DNA of 64,000 bases from Flammeovirgaceae bacterium 311 (GTDB lineage Bacteria > Bacteroidota > Bacteroidia > Cytophagales > Cyclobacteriaceae), in assembly GCA_000597885.1 (NCBI GenBank), contig CP004371.1, forward strand, positions 4,369,001 to 4,433,000, in the 5' to 3' direction. The notes beneath the pieces were generated by a model. The model was not told the DNA's origin, did no database searches, and saw nothing but the letters and a program-made list of their open reading frames with translations. A program made the position numbers and the translations under genes. This document shows, one piece after another, positions 35,642 through 45,216 of the stretch. Each line of letters starts with the position of its first letter. Position 1 is the stretch's first letter.

Positions 35642-38596
35642 ATGATGATGGAAAACGCTCTGCAACAGCTGGCTTCTAAACTGGAAGGCAGCCTTTTCTA
35701 TAATGAAACCATGCGGAGGCTCTATGCCACTGATGCCTCTGCTTTTAGGGAAATGCCGCTGGCAGTTGCTTTTCCCAAAACAGAAGCTGATATACAGCAG
35801 CTGGTGCAATTTGCTGCCAATAATAAAACTTCGCTGATTCCGCGTACGGCAGGTACTTCACTGGCCGGCCAGGTGGTGGGCGGCGGTATTGTGGTAGATG
35901 TTTCCAAACACTTTACCAGCATACTGGAGGTAAATGAGCAGGAGCGCTGGGTGCGCATACAACCCGGTGTGGTGCGCGATGAGCTCAACCTGCATCTGAA
36001 GCCCTACGGCCTTATGTTCGCCCCCGAAACCTCTACCGCCAACCGCTGTATGGTAGGCGGTATGGTGGGCAATAACAGCTGCGGCTCTAACTCTATTGTA
36101 TATGGCAGCACCCGAGAGCACCTGCTGGAGGTTAGGGGCTTTCTGGCTGATGCCACCGAAGTGACCTTCGGTGCCCTGACGCCGGAGCAGTTTGAAGCAA
36201 AAAGAAAGGGGGAAGGCTCAGACAGCCCGCTGGAGATTAGTATATACCAGACGGTGGCACGCCTGCTGAGCAATCAACAAAATGCAGAGGAGATCCGCAA
36301 AGAATTTCCCAAACCCAGCATACCCCGCCGCAACACAGGCTATGCACTTGATTTGCTGCTGAACAGCCAGCCCTTTACTCCGGATGGAGCACCCTTTAAC
36401 TTCTGTAAACTGATTGCAGGTTCGGAAGGTACGCTGCTGTTCATGACGGAGCTAAAGCTTAACCTGGTGCCCCTGCCGCCACCTGTGAGCGGGCTGCTAT
36501 GCATCCACTGCCACACCATTGATGAATCGCTGCGGGCAAACCTGGTGGCGCTTAAGTACGAGCCTTTTGCCAGTGAGCTGATCGATAGTTATATCCTGGA
36601 ATGTACCAAAGCCAATATTGAACAGCGCCAGAATCGTTTCTTTATCAAAGGCGATCCTGGTGCCCTGCTGGTTGTGGAGCTAACGGGCCAGTCGGAAGTA
36701 GAGGTGCAGACAAAAGCCGCTGCCCTGGAGGCCGATCTGCGCAGGGAGGGCTATGGTTATCACTTCCCGCTGGTAAGCGGCGAAGATATTAAGCGCGTAT
36801 GGACCTTGCGTAAGGCGGGCCTGGGGTTGCTCTCCAACATTAAGGGGGATGCCAAGCCTGTGCCCGTTATTGAAGATACCGCAGTAGACGTACAGGAGCT
36901 CCCCGAATATATTGCAGAATTTAATGAAACACTGAAAGGCTATGGTCTCTTTTGTGTACACTATGCCCACGCCGGCAGCGGTGAACTGCACCTGCGGCCC
37001 ATCCTCAACCTGAAGACTGAGGAAGGAAACCGCATGTTCCGCACCATAGCCGAAGACATTGCCCGGCTGGTGAAAAAGTACAAAGGTTCTCTAAGCGGCG
37101 AGCATGGCGATGGGCGTTTGCGCGGAGAGTTTATTCGCTTTATGATAGGCGAGCATAACTACGGCCTGCTGAAAGAGCTGAAGAAAACCTGGGATCCCGA
37201 TAATATCTTCAATCCCGGTAAAATTGTAGATACCCCCTCCATGAACGATAGCCTGCGCTACTGGCCAAACCAGGAGGTGCCGCAGTTCGAGACTATTTTC
37301 GACTGGAGTGAAACTGATGGCATTATTCGGGCAGCAGAGCTTTGCAATGGCTCCGGCGACTGCCGCAAAAGCCATTTGATGGGCGGCACCATGTGCCCCA
37401 GCTATATGGCCACCCATAATGAAAAAGATACCACCCGCGGCCGTGCCAATATGCTGCGCGAAATGCTTCAAAACTCTACCAAGCCCAACCGCTTTAACCA
37501 CGAAGAGATTAAAGAGGTAATGGAGCTCTGCATTAGCTGCAAAGGCTGCAAGGCCGAATGCCCCAGTAACGTGGATGTAGCCAAACTAAAAGCCGAGTGG
37601 CAGCAGCATTATTACGATGCCAATGGTGTACCGGCCCGTACCAGGCTTATTGCCAACTTCAATAAAAGCAATGCCCTGGCCTCCATGGCGCCCTTTGTAT
37701 ACAATGCCTTTACCGGCAAACATGCCGCCGGCAGGCTTATGCGCAAAGCGATGGGCTTTGCACCCGAGCGTACACTGCCCCGGCTGCACAAAACAACCTG
37801 GCGCAACTGGTTCGAAAAAAATGTAGCGGCACTTAATGCAAGCCTTAATGGCAACCGCAAGGGTAAGGTGATGCTCTTCTGCGATGAGTTTACCAATTAC
37901 AACGATACCCCTATTGGCCAGACCCTCTGCAAACTGCTGAGCAAGCTGGGCTATGAGCTCATCATGCCCGAGCATGAAGAAAGCGGTCGTACCTGGCTAA
38001 GCAAAGGCCTGCTGCGCGATGCACAGCAAATCGCACAAAAGAACATTGATATGCTGGCACCCCAGCTGCAGGAGGGGGTGTACCTGATCGGCGTGGAGCC
38101 CTCAGCCATTCTTACCCTGCGTGATGAGTATCTAAGCCTGTGCCGCTCAGATCAGCGCGAAGCGGCCCAAAAACTGGCAGAGGCAAGCCTGATGGCAGAT
38201 GAGTTTCTGGCGAAAGAGAAAGAGGCAGGGCGTATCAAGTCTGATGGTTTTACCAAAGAAAAGCGCACCATTCGCCTGCATGGCCATTGCCACCAGAAAG
38301 CACTCTCTTCGGTGATCTATACCAAGAAAATGCTCACTCTGCCCCCCAATTACGAGGTGCTGCTCATCCCCAGCGGCTGCTGCGGCATGGCAGGCTCCTT
38401 TGGGTATGAGGCAGAGCATTACGAAGTAAGCATGCAGATTGGCGAACTGGTGCTTTTCCCAACCGTGCGTCAGCAGGCTGCAGAAGTACTCATAGCAGCC
38501 CCCGGCACCAGTTGCCGCCACCAGATTCTGGACGGCACCGGCCGCCGCGCCCAGCATCCTGTAGAGATCCTCTGGGATGCACTGGAAAAGAAGTAA
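35642..38596 (+). CDS. FAD-linked oxidase with Fe-S and CCG domains (D-2-hydroxyacid dehydrogenase type)
   Basis: The 984-residue protein joins three modules. An FAD_binding_4 domain (about 35-190) has PRTAGTSLAGQVVGGGIVVD and GNNSCGSNSIVYG. An FAD-oxidase C-terminal domain (about 220-545) ends with SGEHGDGRLRGEFI. An Fe-S region follows, with a first cluster around CNGSGDCRKS and MCPSY and a second CISCKGCKAECPS. The C-terminus holds a heterodisulfide-reductase-like CCG motif (IPSGCCGMAGSFG, HGHCHQKAL). E. coli YdiJ, a D-2-hydroxyglutarate dehydrogenase, has the same order and similar length. Related proteins oxidise D-lactate or glycolate, so the substrate is open. Confidence 0.88.
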   Translation: MMMENALQQLASKLEGSLFYNETMRRLYATDASAFREMPLAVAFPKTEADIQQLVQFAANNKTSLIPRTAGTSLAGQVVGGGIVVDVSKHFTSILEVNEQERWVRIQPGVVRDELNLHLKPYGLMFAPETSTANRCMVGGMVGNNSCGSNSIVYGSTREHLLEVRGFLADATEVTFGALTPEQFEAKRKGEGSDSPLEISIYQTVARLLSNQQNAEEIRKEFPKPSIPRRNTGYALDLLLNSQPFTPDGAPFNFCKLIAGSEGTLLFMTELKLNLVPLPPPVSGLLCIHCHTIDESLRANLVALKYEPFASELIDSYILECTKANIEQRQNRFFIKGDPGALLVVELTGQSEVEVQTKAAALEADLRREGYGYHFPLVSGEDIKRVWTLRKAGLGLLSNIKGDAKPVPVIEDTAVDVQELPEYIAEFNETLKGYGLFCVHYAHAGSGELHLRPILNLKTEEGNRMFRTIAEDIARLVKKYKGSLSGEHGDGRLRGEFIRFMIGEHNYGLLKELKKTWDPDNIFNPGKIVDTPSMNDSLRYWPNQEVPQFETIFDWSETDGIIRAAELCNGSGDCRKSHLMGGTMCPSYMATHNEKDTTRGRANMLREMLQNSTKPNRFNHEEIKEVMELCISCKGCKAECPSNVDVAKLKAEWQQHYYDANGVPARTRLIANFNKSNALASMAPFVYNAFTGKHAAGRLMRKAMGFAPERTLPRLHKTTWRNWFEKNVAALNASLNGNRKGKVMLFCDEFTNYNDTPIGQTLCKLLSKLGYELIMPEHEESGRTWLSKGLLRDAQQIAQKNIDMLAPQLQEGVYLIGVEPSAILTLRDEYLSLCRSDQREAAQKLAEASLMADEFLAKEKEAGRIKSDGFTKEKRTIRLHGHCHQKALSSVIYTKKMLTLPPNYEVLLIPSGCCGMAGSFGYEAEHYEVSMQIGELVLFPTVRQQAAEVLIAAPGTSCRHQILDGTGRRAQHPVEILWDALEKK

Positions 38597-38616
38597 TCAA
38601 AACAGGTTATACCACA

Positions 38617-38650
38617 AAAAAAGACGCTACCCTTCGGCAGCGTCTTTTTT
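38617..38650. terminator. Bidirectional terminator
   Basis: AGACGCT/AGCGTCT stem capped by ACC-CTTC-GGC, flanked by A7 and T6, between convergent genes. Confidence 0.88.
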
Positions 38651-38668
38651 ATTGAAAGTATTTAAGCT

Positions 38669-41302
38669 TTAAGATTTTTTCTCGAAAGCCTGGCTGATTT
38701 TGTGTTGCAGGTGGTCTTTGTGCGCGCGGGTGGAGACATCCGGAGCACCGCTGTTGCGCAGCATGGTCTGGATAGACTTCAGCTGGCTGTGTGCGGCACT
38801 CTTCGCTACGTGGCTGTAGTTAGCTTTGTCTTCCAGGATGTTTACCAGCCTGTCAACATATTCCTGCTGCAGGTTCTGACGCATGCTGTTCACCGACTTG
38901 CCCAGGTCTTCCTTAAAGATGGAATTGGTCAGGTCGCCGGCAAAGCTGGTCAGGCTGTAGTCATTGCCGTAAAGCTCCGAGTCGGTAATACGCTGCCATA
39001 CGCTCTGGTGCATCAGGTGGTTCAGCACATCGCGCTGAATGTTGAGTACGCGGGCATGTACCTGCGGATCTTCGTTGCGGCCAAAGTGGTTGAAACCACG
39101 GCGTTGGGCCTGCAGGTATGGGTAAATGTTTTCAGGCATATTGAATGCTTTAGGGCTAAAACCATACTGGGCAATGGCTTTCATGGCACGCTTTTGCTCG
39201 GCAGCCGGTACAGGGGTAAAGGGCTGGGTAGCACCTTCCTGCTTGTTATAGGCACGGTCAACATACACACCGCCAATGTAGCGGCTCATTACCCGAAGGC
39301 TGGTAGCATGCTCGCCGGTAAGTACAAAATAAGCATTACGCAGCTCCTGGAAGGACTGATCGTCGGTTACCAGGCGGTCTTTCAGGCTTGGGTAAGCCTT
39401 TTTCACCATCTCCATCCGGTCAATAGCATAACCAACCGCATCGCCAGACATATCGCCAATCATCACACGGGGGTCAATGCCCTTACCGGCAGAGCGCATA
39501 TCGTCGGCGTCGTTGCCAAAGGTTAGGGCCGGCTCGGTAGAACGCGCCAGAATTTTATTCAGGCGGGCTTTTTCAGAAGCCTCTTCAAATAAAGCTGTAG
39601 AGTAACCGTATTCAACAGCCCACAGGTCGTACGGACCGGGAGTGGTGGTGTAGTACATGCCCTGCTTTTCGCGATCGGCGCTATAGTTAACGGCAGGATA
39701 GTCCATCACAGAACCCGTCAGGCCTAATTGTTCGGCTTTGGCACGGTCGTGAATCTCTTTGTGAGGGATCATCTGGCTGGCCTTCATATTATGGTTAAGG
39801 CCAAAGGTATGGCCTACTTCATGCAGTACCAGGTAGTAAAGCGATTGCTTGATCAGTTCGTCTTTCTCCACCTCAATGCCTGAACCCAGGGCATCTATCA
39901 TTTGCATACCAAACAGGTTGTTCATATGCATTTTATGGCCCAGGCTGCAGAAGTGCTGATCAGCAGGCAGCGTTTCGGTTTCTTCATCCATTGCCAGTGC
40001 GGCAGTGCTAAACAAAGAGCCTGTTTGCAGGCGGTTGGTTACAAACACATACTCCAGCATAATATCGGCTCCCAGGATCTGGCCGGTGCGCGGGTTGGTA
40101 AAGCTTGGGCCATAGCCACCAAAAGGAGGTATGGGCGAAGAGGTCCAGCGCAGTACGTTGTAGCGGATATCGCCGGCATCCCAGTCGGCAGAGTCGGGTT
40201 GTTCTTTCACAACAATTGCATTTTTGAAGCCCGCTTTTTCAAAGGCCTTGTTCCACTCCAGGGTAGCCGCTTTGATGGTAGCACGGAATTCATGCGGGGT
40301 GGTATTTTCAATCCACCAGACAATTGGCTCTACCGGTTCAGAGACAGCAACGTCAGGATTTTTCTTTACCAGGTGCCAGCGGTTAATAATATCGCGGTAG
40401 GGCGTTACGCTGGCGCTGGTCATATCAGTGATTTCCTGCGTAAAGAAGCCTACGCGGGGATCGTCGAAGCGGGGTCTGAAATCATTATTAGGCACCTCAA
40501 TAAAGCTGTGCTGAATTTTTACCGATACGTTGCGGCTATCGGTTACGGCCTGTGAACCGTAACGGATGGGGTATTGGTTTTCAAATACGTACTCTACCAC
40601 CACATCTGTATTTTGCGGGTAGTTGCGTACTGCAGCGTATTTGCTCTTGTCTTTGCTCTGGCGGCCAAGATCGAACAGCTGGCCGGGACGTGCCAGTGGG
40701 TTTGGCGATGGTTTAACCTGGCCCAGGGCTTCTGTCAGGAAAATGTCATCTGCCTTGATCAACCAGGCAGTTTTATCGGCGTTAACAGCCTCTATCTTCT
40801 GGCTTACCAGTACAGGACGGTTAATGTTGGCTGCCTCTGCTTTTTTCAGGGCATTGTTGCCATCAAAAAAGAAAGAAGTGTTTTCGCCTACCAGCTCAAT
40901 ACGATCGAAATAACGGCGTACAGAGAAAATGCCTTCGTTACGATATGCACCCCGGAAGAAGCCGGCTTCCAGCACACCATCAGCAATCTGGCTGAAGTAG
41001 ATAAACTCTTTATCGACCTGATCCTGGCGTACTAATATGTAAGCAGTACCATTGGTGGTATCCTGATACATGGTAAAAAGACCGGGATACTCTTTACATT
41101 TCCTGGTAAACTCAGATATAGATTTGAAATCCTCGGGTTTTTTGGCCTCCTGCTTTTTTTGTGGGGCTGCCTCAGCAACAGGAACCTCCTGGTTCTTATC
41201 TTTTTTCTTGCGTTTCTGTGCGTGGGTTTCTGTTACAGGAGCTGCCATCAAAAGAGCAGCAAGAACAGCCGAACATAACCCTGTTTTTACGGTAAAGTGC
41301 AT
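38669..41302 (-). CDS. Secreted zinc-dependent metalloprotease (DUF5117/DUF5118 type)
   Basis: The 877-residue protein has a signal peptide (LCSAVLAALLMAAPVTETHA) followed by a Lys-rich linker. The catalytic motif HEVGHTFGLNH (His494, Glu495, His498, His504) is a metzincin-type zinc site. The surrounding DUF5117 (N-terminal, about 85-290) and central zincin regions are typical of large Bacteroidota secreted metalloproteases of unknown substrate. The C-terminal ~200 residues are helical. No T9SS sorting domain is visible, so the protein probably stays periplasmic or outer-membrane associated. Confidence 0.88.
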   Translation of the reverse strand: MHFTVKTGLCSAVLAALLMAAPVTETHAQKRKKKDKNQEVPVAEAAPQKKQEAKKPEDFKSISEFTRKCKEYPGLFTMYQDTTNGTAYILVRQDQVDKEFIYFSQIADGVLEAGFFRGAYRNEGIFSVRRYFDRIELVGENTSFFFDGNNALKKAEAANINRPVLVSQKIEAVNADKTAWLIKADDIFLTEALGQVKPSPNPLARPGQLFDLGRQSKDKSKYAAVRNYPQNTDVVVEYVFENQYPIRYGSQAVTDSRNVSVKIQHSFIEVPNNDFRPRFDDPRVGFFTQEITDMTSASVTPYRDIINRWHLVKKNPDVAVSEPVEPIVWWIENTTPHEFRATIKAATLEWNKAFEKAGFKNAIVVKEQPDSADWDAGDIRYNVLRWTSSPIPPFGGYGPSFTNPRTGQILGADIMLEYVFVTNRLQTGSLFSTAALAMDEETETLPADQHFCSLGHKMHMNNLFGMQMIDALGSGIEVEKDELIKQSLYYLVLHEVGHTFGLNHNMKASQMIPHKEIHDRAKAEQLGLTGSVMDYPAVNYSADREKQGMYYTTTPGPYDLWAVEYGYSTALFEEASEKARLNKILARSTEPALTFGNDADDMRSAGKGIDPRVMIGDMSGDAVGYAIDRMEMVKKAYPSLKDRLVTDDQSFQELRNAYFVLTGEHATSLRVMSRYIGGVYVDRAYNKQEGATQPFTPVPAAEQKRAMKAIAQYGFSPKAFNMPENIYPYLQAQRRGFNHFGRNEDPQVHARVLNIQRDVLNHLMHQSVWQRITDSELYGNDYSLTSFAGDLTNSIFKEDLGKSVNSMRQNLQQEYVDRLVNILEDKANYSHVAKSAAHSQLKSIQTMLRNSGAPDVSTRAHKDHLQHKISQAFEKKS

Positions 41303-41772
41303 AATAGGTAGCTTAGCGTAATACGCGATGGTTAGATTATTTTTATTAAATTAAAAACTCAATTTCACTTATCAAACCAGAAAGGATAAACGGTTTACTA
41401 AAGTGTTCAATGGCTTTTAATTGCTCTGATGAGATGTACCTCTGGAAATTTAGTCAAAGAATCTTTTCTTTAAGGAAATAGTTCGGGTGCGAAAAACTAT
41501 TTTTGGAAGGCCCATTCAACCAGAATATTGGCTGCAGGGCATTTGCTGATGATTGTAACCCCATTGAACGCCTGGTATATCCATTGAGGGGAACACAGAG
41601 AGATTGCTGCACTGGCCTCCTAAGCAGCACTCTATAGTGGCTCCTTCTTTTTAATGACGGAGGAGGGGGTAATAAAGATCTTTTTTCTGTTTCAGGATCG
41701 TATCAGGAACACTAATTTTGGCGATTCATAATCCTGGGTTTTCGCCGGCAGTTAATATATATAATAAGTAGT
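41303..41772. other. Intergenic stretch upstream of the methyltransferase gene
   Basis: About 470 bp between divergent genes with no supported coding frame. It should contain the metalloprotease promoter on the minus strand and contains a -7 box for the methyltransferase at 41713. Confidence 0.6.
41713..41720 (+). promoter_or_regulatory. Probable -7 box of the DNA methyltransferase gene (TAATTTTG)
   Basis: TAATTTTG matches TAnnTTTG, with TTTC about 19 bp upstream as a weak -33 element. The predicted leader is about 46 nt. Confidence 0.42.
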
Positions 41773-42720
41773 ATGCAGTTTGATCAGATGCTGAACCGTG
41801 TGGTAGAGGGAGATTGCCTGGAAATAATGAAATGGATTCCGGACGGATCAGTGGATATGATTTTGTGCGATCTGCCATATGGCACCACTCAAAATCAATG
41901 GGATTCAGTAATAGACCTTGCAGCACTCTGGAAACAATACGAGCGGGTAATTAAGCATAATGGTGCCATTGTGCTCACTTCACAGGGGGTTTTTACGGCA
42001 AAGCTGATCTTAAGCAACGAAAAGCTTTTCAAATACAAAATCGTTTGGGAAAAATCCAAGCCCACCAATTTTCTCAATGCTAAAAAGCAACCGCTGCGCA
42101 AACATGAGGATATCTGTGTTTTTTATAGAAAACAGCCCCGCTACAATCCGCAAATGACTGCCGGTGAGCCCTACAACAAGGGAGTGCGGAAAAACCAGCT
42201 GTCCGGCAGCTATGGTGATTTTGGTCCTGTAGAAGTAAAGAGCGATGGAGAACGCTACCCAACAGATATTGTATATTTTAAAACAGCCGAATCCGAAGGC
42301 ACCGTTTATCATCCTACCCAAAAACCGGTGGCCTTAGGCCGGTACCTGATCAGGACCTTTACAAATAGTGGAGACATTGTGCTGGACAACACCTGCGGAA
42401 GCGGTAGTTTTCTGGTGGCTGCCCTGCTGGAGAAGCGTAAATTCATTGGTATTGAAAAGAACCAGGAGTCGCTGCTTTTTAAAAAAGAAGGTATTAACCT
42501 GTTAGAGGTGTGCAATGCAAGGCTGGAAGATGCCCGTAAAAGCCTGCTGCTCGAAAATATTACTGCGGTTATAAACGATACCCACACTGGTAAACCCCTT
42601 AGTAGAAAGTTGATGGAGCAGCTGCAGCAAAAACTACTGAATGCCTGTGCTGCGGCTCCTGAAGGCTTGTCGGAGGAGTTTATTCTACAGGCCGTCCAGC
42701 AGGAACTTCTGGAATATTGA
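41773..42720 (+). CDS. Site-specific DNA methyltransferase, beta-class amino-MTase
   Basis: The 315-residue protein carries catalytic motif IV DLPYG (residues 33-37, in CDLPYGTTQNQWD) near the N-terminus. The SAM-binding motif I DNTCGSGSF comes late (205-213), with HPTQKPVAL before it. This permuted order defines the beta class of N6-adenine/N4-cytosine methyltransferases. The target-recognition region lies between (about 95-170, ending with PTDIVYFKTAES). The C-terminal ~60 residues are helical. It converges on a putative PD-(D/E)XK nuclease gene whose stop codon is 28 bp away, suggesting a type II restriction-modification pair. Recognition sequence unknown. Confidence 0.9.
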   Translation: MQFDQMLNRVVEGDCLEIMKWIPDGSVDMILCDLPYGTTQNQWDSVIDLAALWKQYERVIKHNGAIVLTSQGVFTAKLILSNEKLFKYKIVWEKSKPTNFLNAKKQPLRKHEDICVFYRKQPRYNPQMTAGEPYNKGVRKNQLSGSYGDFGPVEVKSDGERYPTDIVYFKTAESEGTVYHPTQKPVALGRYLIRTFTNSGDIVLDNTCGSGSFLVAALLEKRKFIGIEKNQESLLFKKEGINLLEVCNARLEDARKSLLLENITAVINDTHTGKPLSRKLMEQLQQKLLNACAAAPEGLSEEFILQAVQQELLEY

Positions 42721-42748
42721 CCTGAATATGTCATGTAGTGCGCCGGTA

Positions 42749-43732
42749 TCAGCCGGCAGCCTGCTGGTGGTAATAGGCAATGCCGCGCTGCACCAAATCT
42801 ATTATCTTACTAAATTCTTCTGAAGACTTGTTTTCAGGAAGCTCAAAATTTCTGGCAGCAAGGGCACTGAGCTTGCCATATTCACCTTTTAAAAATTCAA
42901 TTCTGCCTTTGGTGGCACCTGCTTTTGTGGGGTAATAAATGATACAGCAGGGTATGCGCTGTAGCTCACTGCGGCCGGAGAGGTACTGTTGCAGTACTGC
43001 CAGGCGGTTATACTTTCTGCCGTCGGGATAGGGGTAGTAGTTTGTGATTTTCTGTTCCGAAATCGGGCTGTCGAGGGTGTGCTTTTTAAACTCTATGATG
43101 GCAGCAGGCTTTCCATGTCCATCCAGCAGCAGCAGATCCACATCTCCGGGATAGAGGCTGTCGGTAACAGATAGATAGCATTCCAGATTAGAGGTTCCCC
43201 AGAAAAGCCCTTTTTGCCCAATCTTAACGGGTCCGCCCGAATGCATGCGGATCAGTTCCTGCAGCATACTGATGGATATTTCATTGCCACTGATAGAAAT
43301 CTCACCCCCGGTGTTTTCTATGGTGCAAAGCAGCAGTGTGCTGCCGGGATTTGCCCAGTCGGCATCATCTCTGAAGATGAGTAATTGCAGCTCCAGGCCA
43401 TAGGCCTTGGCAAAAGTGCTGTAAAGCCTGAGGTAAGGCTCTCCTAATTCATTCAATACAAGCTGAGGCAGCTGGTTAAGCAGCCGGGCATAAGTATGGG
43501 GAGCTTTTAGAATTTTTTTGATCCAGATAAGGGGTGTAAGTACTAAAGGTGAGGTATTCCATTGAACAAAAAAATCGAAGGTTAGTCCCTGGTATCCTTT
43601 GTTAGCCAGTAGCTTTGGGCTGAACCACTCTGCCGGCTGGCCACTGCGGGGATACTCAGGCGGCAACTGGCTGCGCTGGCCACACCTTGCCAGCCGGGGA
43701 TCTAACAGTATGCGTTCACTGGTTCCAAACAT
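42749..43732 (-). CDS. Putative PD-(D/E)XK nuclease, candidate restriction endonuclease partner
   Basis: I recognise no named family for this 327-residue protein, but a nuclease-like core is visible. YPGDVDLLLLDGHGKPAAI runs straight into IEFKKH, giving Asp197/Asp199 and the E-x-K pair Glu214/Lys216 on adjacent strands, as in PD-(D/E)XK enzymes. A conserved-looking KYNRLAVLQQYLSGR helix and IIYYPT strand follow. The N-terminal half (TFDFFVQWNTSPLVL, then a helical region) could bind DNA. I chose ATG 43732; an upstream TTG would add 25 residues. It could instead be a solitary defence or repair nuclease. Confidence 0.6.
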   Translation of the reverse strand: MFGTSERILLDPRLARCGQRSQLPPEYPRSGQPAEWFSPKLLANKGYQGLTFDFFVQWNTSPLVLTPLIWIKKILKAPHTYARLLNQLPQLVLNELGEPYLRLYSTFAKAYGLELQLLIFRDDADWANPGSTLLLCTIENTGGEISISGNEISISMLQELIRMHSGGPVKIGQKGLFWGTSNLECYLSVTDSLYPGDVDLLLLDGHGKPAAIIEFKKHTLDSPISEQKITNYYPYPDGRKYNRLAVLQQYLSGRSELQRIPCCIIYYPTKAGATKGRIEFLKGEYGKLSALAARNFELPENKSSEEFSKIIDLVQRGIAYYHQQAAG

Positions 43733-44003
43733 GTTTTTCAGAAAAACCCTTCCTAAAGTCAAATAGATATTATGGCAATTTGTTGAACTAAGGGTAAATT
43801 GCTGCAACTAAGAGTCCCCGGTTAGCATAGCAAAGGGGATAGCCTGATGGGTGTTATGCTCCATATGACTATCAGGAGATACAGCGGTTTTTTTCGATAC
43901 CGGAGCTTTTTTTAATGTACCGGCAATTTTGTTATATGCCCGTGTTGCGGTATTATGCCAGCTATTCTGATGGATTTGTTTTAGCGCTTAATTTTTTCAG
44001 ATA

Positions 44004-45152
44004 ATGAATCATAAGTTAATTGAGGATAAGTTCAAAGAACTTTACGGCAGCAGCCCTTTGCTGGTGCGCTCGCCAGGCAGAATCAACCTGATCGGTGAAC
44101 ATACTGATTACAATGATGGGTTTGTGCTGCCTGCAGCCATTGATAAGGAAATGGTGCTGGCGGTTGCTAAGAACGATTCAGAGACCTGCCGCCTGTACTC
44201 TCTCGATTTTGACGAAGCAATAGCCTTCAACCTGCAAGACCTGCAGCCTTCTGATAAAGGCTGGCCCAATTACATTCTGGGGGTGGTAGACCAGCTCCAA
44301 AAGGGCGGGTACCAGTTGGGTGGCTTCGATTGTGTTTTTGGCGGAGACATCCCCATTGGCGCAGGACTTTCCTCTTCGGCTGCTCTGGAATGCGGCGCCG
44401 GCTATGCCTTAAGCCAGCTCTTTGGGCTAAAGGTAGAAAAGCAGCAGCTCATCAGGTTTGCGCAAAAGGCCGAGCATACTTTTGCCGGCGTACAGTGTGG
44501 CATCATGGACCAGTTTGCATCTGTTATGGGCAAAGAAGCCCACGCCCTTCGGTTAGACTGCCGCTCCCTGGATTTTAGCTATTTTCCCCTGGAGCTGGGA
44601 GCGTACCAGATTGTGCTGCTGGATACCCAGGTAAAACACTCGCTGGCCAGCTCGGAATACAACACCCGCCGGCAGGAATGTGAGCAGGGCGTGGCAAAGG
44701 TAAAGGAAAAGCACCCGCACGTGCACAGCCTGCGTGATGTAACCCTGGAGATGCTGGATGAAGTAAAATCTGAAATCAGCCCGGTGATCTACAAAAGGTG
44801 CCGTTATGTGATAGAAGAAAACGATCGGCTGCTCAAGGGCTGCGATCTGCTGGAGCAGGGCGATATTAAAGCTTTCGGCCAGAAAATGTATGGGTCTCAT
44901 GAGGGACTTTCGGAGCAGTATGAAGTGAGCTGCCCCGAGCTTGACTTCCTGGTAGGCCTGGCCAAAGAAAACGCCCATGTGGTAGGCGCCCGCATGATGG
45001 GTGGTGGTTTTGGTGGTTGTACCATTAACATGGTGGCCGCCAGTGAAAAAGATTCTTTTATAGAAGAGGCCAGGCAGGCTTACCGGCAGCAGTTTGGCAT
45101 TGAGCTGAAATCTTACGAGGTAAAGGTAACTGATGGTACAGGCCAGCTCTGA
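44004..45152 (+). CDS. galK: Galactokinase
   Basis: The 382-residue GHMP kinase phosphorylates galactose at C1. The three family motifs are present: the galactokinase signature SPGRINLIGEHTDYNDGFVL, the ATP-binding IPIGAGLSSSAALECG, and GARMMGGGFGGCTIN near the C-terminus. Length is typical. It is followed after 64 bp by galT on the same strand, the two middle enzymes of the Leloir pathway. galE, galM and transporter genes are not in the window. Confidence 0.96.
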   Translation: MNHKLIEDKFKELYGSSPLLVRSPGRINLIGEHTDYNDGFVLPAAIDKEMVLAVAKNDSETCRLYSLDFDEAIAFNLQDLQPSDKGWPNYILGVVDQLQKGGYQLGGFDCVFGGDIPIGAGLSSSAALECGAGYALSQLFGLKVEKQQLIRFAQKAEHTFAGVQCGIMDQFASVMGKEAHALRLDCRSLDFSYFPLELGAYQIVLLDTQVKHSLASSEYNTRRQECEQGVAKVKEKHPHVHSLRDVTLEMLDEVKSEISPVIYKRCRYVIEENDRLLKGCDLLEQGDIKAFGQKMYGSHEGLSEQYEVSCPELDFLVGLAKENAHVVGARMMGGGFGGCTINMVAASEKDSFIEEARQAYRQQFGIELKSYEVKVTDGTGQL

Positions 45153-45216
45153 TGCCCCTGTGTAATACGCTGATATTTCTTTTTTGCTGCCATACAGCAG
45201 CACAACCCCTGAAAGC

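Noticed and set aside
42742-42757. GCCGG/CCGGC hairpin between the methyltransferase and nuclease genes as a terminator
   Set aside because: The stem is only 5 bp, there is no T-run on either strand, and it overlaps the nuclease stop codon.
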